A DNA stretch of 6,816 bases from contig DHUL01000067.1 in the NCBI GenBank assembly GCA_002409145.1, positions 6,131 to 12,946 of the forward strand, in the 5' to 3' direction. Made by a program: the position numbers and the translations under genes. The notes beneath the pieces were generated by a model. The model saw only the letters and a program-made list of their open reading frames with translations. It did not search any database and was not told where the DNA came from. The stretch is from Bacteroidales bacterium UBA5235. Lineage in GTDB: Bacteria; Bacteroidota; Bacteroidia; Bacteroidales; VadinHA17. Of the stretch, positions 1 to 4,440 are shown piece by piece; position 1 is the first letter of the stretch; each line of letters begins with the position of its first letter.

Positions 1-360
1 CTCAACGGACTGAAGACGCCGGTCAGGACATACTGTGCTGATGTATTCAGGGGGAGGGATATCACATGCAGTAATCTTTTCAGGCCTCCCTATGGCAGGA
101 TCCGCGTTAGACAATACAGGATACTGGAGAGGAGCATGCAGATCGTCTTCTGGGGCCTGATGCCGTATGACTTTGATCAGGGCCTCGCGGCAGATGAGTC
201 TTATGCCATTCTGACGCACAGGTTAAAAGCCGGTTCTGTCATTGTGTTGCATGACAAACCATCGAGTACTGCACTGCAATATCTCGACAGGTTTCTGAAA
301 AAAGCCATTGATGATGGCTGGTCATTCGGATTGGTGGATGATTCTTTAACATTGACCTGA
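1..360 (+). CDS. Polysaccharide deacetylase (NodB-type), C-terminal part
   Basis: The frame is open from the first base to the TGA at 358-360, so the gene begins outside the window and 119 C-terminal residues are visible. The segment FRPPYGRI (visible residues 27-34) is the conserved arginine/PPYG motif of NodB carbohydrate esterases, and GSVIVLHD (78-85) is the late Leu-His-Asp motif holding the catalytic-base histidine. Between them, FWGLMPYDFD (50-59) sits where the family has its Trp-Asp...Asp strand; the residue after the Trp is Gly, not the more usual Asp. Members remove acetyl (or other acyl) groups from N-acetylglucosamine-containing glycans such as peptidoglycan or surface polysaccharide. 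The metal-binding N-terminal motifs and any signal or anchor are outside the window, so substrate and location cannot be read. purD follows after 48 bp on the same strand, suggesting co-transcription. The fold is fairly certain; the substrate is not. Confidence 0.88.
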   Translation, partial: LNGLKTPVRTYCADVFRGRDITCSNLFRPPYGRIRVRQYRILERSMQIVFWGLMPYDFDQGLAADESYAILTHRLKAGSVIVLHDKPSSTALQYLDRFLKKAIDDGWSFGLVDDSLTLT

Positions 361-392
361 GTAATTTCATCCTAAATGCTATTTTTGAAAGG

Positions 393-399
393 GAAGGAG
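393..399 (+). promoter_or_regulatory. Shine-Dalgarno-like sequence that decides the purD start
   Basis: A purine-rich GAAGGAG stretch ends about 9 bases before ATG 409. The upstream in-frame ATG at 376 has no comparable sequence before it. Together with the family N-terminus this favours 409. Ribosomes of Bacteroidota often do not rely on such sites, so the support is modest. Confidence 0.4.
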
Positions 400-408
400 A
401 CCTGTACT

Positions 409-1692
409 ATGAATATTCTTATCCTGGGATCAGGAGGGCGTGAACATGCTATCACATGGAAACTGGCACAAAGCAGCAGACCGCTGAAGCTCTTTGTTGC
501 ACCGGGTAATCCCGGCACAGCTGAAGCAGCCGTGAACCTTCCGGTTGATCCGCTTGATTTCGAAGCAGTTCGTGAAGCCATAATTGCCAATGCCATCAAT
601 ATGGTGGTTGTTGGCCCGGAGGCTCCTCTGGCAGAGGGGATTGCTGACTTCATTTTGAATGACAGTGCCCTTGCCGGTGTGGAGGTGATTGGTCCGTGCC
701 GTGCCGGTGCAATGCTCGAGGGAAGCAAGGATTTTGCCAAGGGTTTTATGAAGAGACACGGAATTCCTACAGCAGCATACGGTACCTTCACCCATGAGAC
801 CGTTGATGATGCAATAAACTTCATCCGTAGTATGAGGCCTCCTTATGTGCTTAAGGCTGACGGTCTGGCTGCAGGCAAGGGAGTACTGATCATGAATGAC
901 TTTGACGAGGCGGTCAGCGAGCTGAGGGCGATGCTCGGAGGAAGGTTCGGGGCTGCTGGCAGCAAGGTTGTAATAGAAGAATACCTCAGGGGAATAGAGA
1001 TGTCTGCTTTCGTGATCACTGACGGCATCTCGTACCGCATTCTGCCTGAAGCGAAGGATTACAAGCGCATCGGCGAAGGTGACACGGGAAAGAACACAGG
1101 AGGCATGGGAGCAGTGTCACCTGTACCTTTTGCCACCCCCTTGTTCCTTGATAAGGTGGAGGAGCGGATAATTAAACCCACGGTGGAAGGACTTAAAAAG
1201 GAAGGGATTGATTACCGGGGATTCATTTTCTTCGGGCTGATGAATTCAGGGGGTGATCCTTATGTGATTGAATATAATGCCCGTCTTGGTGATCCAGAGA
1301 CCGAGGTGATCATGCCACGGATAGGAAGCGATCTGTATGACCTTTTTGAAGGTGTTGCCCGGCGTGATCTCGCATCGCGCAAAATCATAATCCTTCCTGA
1401 TACCGCAGTGACGGTAATGATGGTATCAGGAGGTTACCCTGACAGTTATAGTAAGGGCTTTCCTGTTTCAGGCGTAGAGAAGGTCAGTGAGAGCATTCTC
1501 TTCCATGCAGGTACCACAATGAAGGATGGCCGTCTGGTCACCTCGGGGGGCAGGGTGATAGCGGTCACCTCGATGGGGTCAACGATGCAGAGAGCCCTGG
1601 ACAGGAGTTATTCGTCAGTCAGGGAAATCACCTTCAACGGCATGAATTACAGGAAGGATATTGGTTCTGATCTCAAAAACCAGATAGGATGA
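409..1692 (+). CDS. purD: Phosphoribosylamine-glycine ligase (GAR synthetase)
   Basis: PurD is a cytoplasmic enzyme of de novo purine synthesis that joins glycine to 5-phosphoribosylamine using ATP. From ATG 409 the protein has 427 residues, the usual family length. Visible motifs are the N-terminal GSGGREHA (residues 7-14), VVGPEAPLA in the N-domain, the ATP-grasp segment KADGLAAGKG (149-158), NTGGMGA (229-235) and the signature EYNARLGDPETE (288-299), whose Glu/Asn pair is the expected metal-binding site. MVSGGYP lies in the C-terminal domain. An in-frame ATG at 376 would add 11 residues, but 409 places the ILGSGG nucleotide-binding loop at the expected N-terminus and has an AAGGAG-like sequence at about 394-399, so 409 is preferred. 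The gene follows the deacetylase by 48 bp, and its TGA overlaps the next ATG. No frameshift or missing key residue is seen. Confidence 0.97.
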   Translation: MNILILGSGGREHAITWKLAQSSRPLKLFVAPGNPGTAEAAVNLPVDPLDFEAVREAIIANAINMVVVGPEAPLAEGIADFILNDSALAGVEVIGPCRAGAMLEGSKDFAKGFMKRHGIPTAAYGTFTHETVDDAINFIRSMRPPYVLKADGLAAGKGVLIMNDFDEAVSELRAMLGGRFGAAGSKVVIEEYLRGIEMSAFVITDGISYRILPEAKDYKRIGEGDTGKNTGGMGAVSPVPFATPLFLDKVEERIIKPTVEGLKKEGIDYRGFIFFGLMNSGGDPYVIEYNARLGDPETEVIMPRIGSDLYDLFEGVARRDLASRKIIILPDTAVTVMMVSGGYPDSYSKGFPVSGVEKVSESILFHAGTTMKDGRLVTSGGRVIAVTSMGSTMQRALDRSYSSVREITFNGMNYRKDIGSDLKNQIG

Positions 1693-2675
1693 TCAGGTTC
1701 TTCAGGGGATCAGGAGCCGGTCCGGTAATGTTAATGTTACTGGCAACACTTGGATTATGGAGTGAACATCTGATCTCTCCTCCCGACCTGGAGAATCTCA
1801 CAGGCCTGGAACCTATGCCTCTGTGGGGTTTAATCATAAAGCTCTTTTCCGGATCACCCCTGGCGGCAGTGATCTTTTCCCTGGTGCTTGTGCTGGCTGT
1901 GGCCACCGTAATGGTAAGATTCAACACAGAGATCTTCTTCATTCCGCGCCGGACCTATCTGCCTGCCCTTCTGTACATTCTTCTCTACTCTGTTTTTCCT
2001 GGAGAAATGATCCTGAATCCGGTACTGCCTGCTTCACTGCTCATTATGGCGGCAATCTGGCGTATGTTATCATCATACCGTCTGAACGGCTTGTCATTCA
2101 ACTTTTTCGATGCTGCACTGATGATATCTTCAGCGGGTCTGTTATATGCGGGATCAATGTGGTTTCTTGTCGTTGTATTCATAGGGGCCCTGGTACTCCG
2201 AAGCCCGGATACCCGTGAACTGACCCTTGCACTGACGGGAGCATTGTTGCCGTGGATAGTGATGTATGCTGTCTGGTATGTTACCGGATCAAATCCCGGG
2301 GAGCTGACCGGCATTATCCTCCACAATCTGTTTGACCAGACATCATCCGTATACCTGAGTCGTACTCTTGTTATGCTTCTTGTTGTGGCGGGCCTGAATT
2401 TCCTCCCTTCACTGCTTTACCTTGCACGCGAGATGCCGACCTACAAGATCAGGTCACGCAAGACGTGGGAGATCATGATCTGGTTGATGGTGATAAGTAC
2501 TGCAGCATTGATTTTCGTGCCTGCCGTATCAACAGAATTAACAGCTGTCGCAGCTATACCCGTTTCCTTCGTAATGGCCAACTTTATGGTCTTCACCCGG
2601 AGGGTGGTCACGGCAGAGTTACTGTTCTGGCTGATGGTGATTATGCTTGTGGTGTCAAGGATATGGCCCTACTGA
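1689..2675 (+). CDS. Polytopic inner-membrane protein, DUF6427-like
   Basis: This 328-residue protein is almost entirely hydrophobic. Likely membrane segments are near residues 11-29, 57-77, 89-103, 110-127, 138-154, 155-171, 177-198, 226-246, 260-279, 284-302 and 307-326, about ten or eleven passes. Short basic stretches such as KIRSRK (253-258) look cytoplasmic. There is no soluble domain and no catalytic motif I recognise. The amphipathic start MIRFFRG, the size and the location beside purD match what I remember of the Bacteroidota DUF6427 group, but this is recollection and no search was run. Its ATG overlaps the purD stop (ATGA at 1689-1692), the classic arrangement for translational coupling, which makes co-expression with purD very likely. 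It ends directly against the stop of a convergent gene. The function is unknown; a role in envelope lipid or glycan metabolism is only a guess from the deacetylase upstream. Confidence 0.85.
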   Translation: MIRFFRGSGAGPVMLMLLATLGLWSEHLISPPDLENLTGLEPMPLWGLIIKLFSGSPLAAVIFSLVLVLAVATVMVRFNTEIFFIPRRTYLPALLYILLYSVFPGEMILNPVLPASLLIMAAIWRMLSSYRLNGLSFNFFDAALMISSAGLLYAGSMWFLVVVFIGALVLRSPDTRELTLALTGALLPWIVMYAVWYVTGSNPGELTGIILHNLFDQTSSVYLSRTLVMLLVVAGLNFLPSLLYLAREMPTYKIRSRKTWEIMIWLMVISTAALIFVPAVSTELTAVAAIPVSFVMANFMVFTRRVVTAELLFWLMVIMLVVSRIWPY

Positions 2676-2686
2676 TCACCTGATCA
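2673..2686. repeat. Short dyad spanning both convergent stop codons
   Basis: TGATCA-CC-TGATCA forms a perfect 6+6 inverted repeat that is also a direct repeat of a self-complementary hexamer. The stop of the plus-strand membrane protein (2673-2675) and of the minus-strand gene (2676-2678) both fall in its left arm. As RNA it could form a five-pair stem with a four-base loop on either transcript. There is no T-run on either side and the stem is weak, so a factor-independent terminator is not supported. Confidence 0.3.
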
Positions 2687-3116
2687 TACAGACCACTCCC
2701 ACACCGGAGCCCTGTTTTCCGTCAATAAAGCTGTACCATATGGTATAAAGGCCCGTCTTATTGCAGAAAAAATCCACCGAGCTGTATTTCTTGCCGGATG
2801 AACTGTTGTATGATGAGATGATCTCCTTCCCCTGATCGTAAAGTGTTATGAAAAGTTCGCCCCCGGATCCCGGGGTATCACAGACAGAGAACCTGTATTT
2901 CATGTTCCTCATCAGGTATATGTTTGCCTTGTAGACCGGAACAGCTGCATCAGGGGCAGCTTTCGGGAGCTGTACCCTGAAATCCTTGAGATAGGTTGTG
3001 TTTTCACCGGCGGAAATCACACAGCTGCTGACAACGTCATCCGAAGCGGGCTGTCCGGCTGCCGCAAGGGGCAGAAAGACCAGGGCTATTGTCAGAATGA
3101 TAAGGCTGTTTCTCAT
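2676..3116 (-). CDS. Small secreted protein with four cysteines, unknown function
   Basis: The 146-residue product begins with a clear signal peptide: a basic MRN start, a hydrophobic core (LIILTIALVFLPLAAA) and probable cleavage near Ala20-Gly21/Gln22. The mature part has four cysteines (32, 79, 118, 143), enough for two disulfides, and an alternating pattern typical of beta strands (YRFSVCD, ELFITLYDQG, SSVDFFCNKTGLYTIWYSF). That pattern recalls small beta-sandwich domains such as the pre-peptidase C-terminal type, though I cannot assign a family. I recall similar short exported proteins in other Bacteroidota, with a YLKDF segment early and a GKxGxxVG segment at the end (here 133-140). The start codon lies 1 bp after the stop of the upstream lipoprotein gene, so the two are almost certainly one transcript. 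A periplasmic or outer-membrane-associated partner of that lipoprotein is the reasonable inference. Confidence 0.82.
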   Translation of the reverse strand: MRNSLIILTIALVFLPLAAAGQPASDDVVSSCVISAGENTTYLKDFRVQLPKAAPDAAVPVYKANIYLMRNMKYRFSVCDTPGSGGELFITLYDQGKEIISSYNSSSGKKYSSVDFFCNKTGLYTIWYSFIDGKQGSGVGVVCMIR

Positions 3117-3117
3117 C

Positions 3118-4035
3118 TTAATTGCCGGATATTAATTTATTTCTGACTTCTTTTGACAATCCTGCAATTTCAGACAGTTGGTCATCAGTCATCTCCACTA
3201 TACTCTCCTCATGCTGTACCACCACAAGCCGTCCGTTCTCTTCCTTAGTATCCGGCTCACCAAGCCTGTAAGAGACTTTAACGTCAGCATATTTTGTACT
3301 TATCTGTTCCATCATGCCATATAGTGATCCGTACTCTTCACTGCTTCCACGGTAAGGGCGGAGCAGCATTAGCAGGTCACCCAGTATAATCTTCTGTTCA
3401 CCTATCCGGTCGCGGAGTATTTCATCGTCATGGCTCAGCGCAACCTGGGTTGCGAGGTACTGTCCCTCGATCCATACCCCCGTAATCATAAGGGCAGAAA
3501 TGGAGCCCTGGTCATTATCCCTGAGGTACCTGTCGATCTGGTTATATGAGTTCACCGAGAGAAATAACAGGGAATCGGTATCGGATTTGCTTGCTGATAG
3601 TCTCTTGAGTGTTTCGAAGTCGAAATACTGGCCCACGCGCAGCCCGTCAGCCAGACGTTTTATTACTGAAAGCAGGTCAACGGAATTGCCTGTTTTACCG
3701 TAAATGTTGAGATATCCCAGGTCACTTCCGTAGATACCGAGCATCACTGCTTTCCGGAAGTTGGTTGTCAGCCTGTCAGCTCCCTGGACGGGCGCCAGGT
3801 AACCGGCGGTGAAGGGTACCTGCATCGACTGAAGGATGGATGCTATCTCAACCGGGGATGCGATGTTCTGAATAATGTCTGCCACAGCTTCCTCGCTCAG
3901 TTTTTCAGCCTCAGCGGCCGGCACCGAGTCAGCGACAGGAAAAGTCGGCCCGCCCGGGCGTATGTTGGTGTTCCTGCATGAGCAAAAGCTCAACAGCAGG
4001 ATCACTGCCGCAAATTTTGTTATTGTCCCTGTCAT
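3118..4035 (-). CDS. Predicted outer-membrane lipoprotein, conserved Bacteroidota type
   Basis: The 305-residue product starts with a lipoprotein-like signal: MTGTITK, a hydrophobic stretch, then LSFCSC at residues 15-20. Either Cys18 or Cys20 could be lipidated; Cys20 with Ser at -1 fits the lipobox better. The following residues (RNTNIR) are not acidic, so the acidic surface-export signal of Bacteroidota lipoproteins seems absent and a periplasm-facing position is more likely. The rest looks soluble and mainly alpha-helical, with stretches such as LGIYGSDLGYLNIY (about 98-111), LRDNDQG and GVWIEGQYLATQVAL, and a charged C-terminus. I recall similar proteins of this length as a conserved but uncharacterised Bacteroidota group; no catalytic motif is evident. 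The 146-residue secreted protein follows after 1 bp. Its ATG overlaps a TGA in another frame (4035-4037) at the end of the degraded stretch upstream. Confidence 0.82.
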   Translation of the reverse strand: MTGTITKFAAVILLLSFCSCRNTNIRPGGPTFPVADSVPAAEAEKLSEEAVADIIQNIASPVEIASILQSMQVPFTAGYLAPVQGADRLTTNFRKAVMLGIYGSDLGYLNIYGKTGNSVDLLSVIKRLADGLRVGQYFDFETLKRLSASKSDTDSLLFLSVNSYNQIDRYLRDNDQGSISALMITGVWIEGQYLATQVALSHDDEILRDRIGEQKIILGDLLMLLRPYRGSSEEYGSLYGMMEQISTKYADVKVSYRLGEPDTKEENGRLVVVQHEESIVEMTDDQLSEIAGLSKEVRNKLISGN

Positions 4036-4072
4036 CAGGCGTAGATATTTATTGCAAACTCATTGAAAACTT

Positions 4073-4247
4073 TCAGGTCCGGTTACACTTCTTAAAGTAA
4101 GAGTTGAATGAATTCATCTGTGCTCTGATGTTTAAGCTTTTTGTGAGGAAACAGAGACAAAATCACGTTCACCCTGAGTATTCTTCCGTCCTGCCTGACA
4201 ATCAGGGCAAACAACTCCATCATTGCCTGCAGGATCTCTTCACTCAT
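4073..4247 (-). pseudogene. Frameshifted remnant of a TerB-like N-terminal domain
   Basis: On the minus strand an ATG at 4247 opens a 51-codon frame (stop at 4092-4094) that starts MSEEILQAMMELFALIVRQD. This closely resembles the start I remember for a Bacteroidota family with an N-terminal TerB-like helical domain followed by ABC/FHA modules. After residue 21 the likeness continues in other frames. Adding one base at about 4185 gives KNTQGERDFVSV. Adding one base at about 4150 gives FLTKSLN and NSYFKKC, ending at a TGA at 4073-4075. The restored product is about 58 residues, while intact family members are several hundred residues or more, so the rest of the gene is missing. Neither junction has a standard slippery heptamer, which argues for decay. 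A sequencing error is less likely because the flanking genes are intact. Alternatively, the unshifted 51-residue frame is a real small protein. The family identity rests on memory alone. Confidence 0.5.
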
Positions 4248-4440
4248 CTTTCCAGGTCAGGTTTTCGGGAATGGCTGCCAAGTTAATAAAATCAGGTAGA
4301 AAATTTGATTATAAATGTGGACTAATCGTTAATGATGGATGTCCTTAATATTTATTACCTAATTTTATAAACATGGACCTGCCGGCCCTGCTGAAAACGT
4401 ACTGAACAGCATAATATTACTAACCCTAATCAACAACTCT
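4248..4440 (+). promoter_or_regulatory. AT-rich leader and probable promoter region of the SusC-like gene
   Basis: No gene is seen here. The sequence is clearly richer in A and T than the flanking genes, especially from 4280 to 4370, and leads into the receptor start at 4441. Bacteroidota primary promoters use TAnnTTTG near -7 and TTTG near -33. The best -7-like match is TAATTTTA at 4360-4367 (last base off), but no TTTG lies 19-21 bases before it. TTTG at 4304-4307 is followed after 22 bases by TAATGATG, which is a poor match. A promoter must lie in or near this stretch if the receptor gene heads its own operon, but the exact site cannot be fixed. The receptor ATG has no Shine-Dalgarno sequence, only an A/T/C-rich leader (CTAATCAACAACTCT), as is common in this phylum. 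I see no terminator hairpin or riboswitch fold. Confidence 0.35.

Noticed and set aside
376..408. Earlier in-frame ATG giving purD 11 extra residues
   Set aside because: The extra residues lie before the conserved nucleotide-binding loop that normally starts the protein, and the better ribosome-binding sequence belongs to ATG 409.
372..824. Antisense open frames of 150 and 121 codons over the first third of purD, and others elsewhere in it
   Set aside because: They lie entirely opposite a clear purD reading frame and show composition expected of a shadow frame, with no domain.
1823..2218. Plus-strand 131-codon frame and minus-strand 113-codon frame within the membrane-protein gene
   Set aside because: Both are out-of-frame readings of the polytopic membrane protein, whose hydrophobic segments continue without a break.
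4108..4117. Ten-base palindrome ATGAATTCAT and small hairpin CCTGA-CAA-TCAGG at about 4194-4206
   Set aside because: Both are short, have no T-run or partner site, and lie within the remnant coding sequence; chance occurrence is expected at this size.
4073..4247. Programmed -1 frameshifting as an explanation for the three-frame fragment
   Set aside because: Neither junction carries an X XXY YYZ slippery heptamer and the restored frame ends after only about 58 residues, so decay fits better.
4104..4286. Open frame of 60 codons on the plus strand between the divergent genes
   Set aside because: It is antisense to the TerB-like remnant, which has the protein-like helix pattern. The plus-strand product has no recognisable domain, signal or supporting start context.
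4373..4405. Ten-residue upstream frame (MDLPALLKTY) before the receptor start, a possible leader peptide
   Set aside because: It has no repeated regulatory codons, no associated attenuator hairpin and no Shine-Dalgarno sequence; chance is sufficient in this leader.
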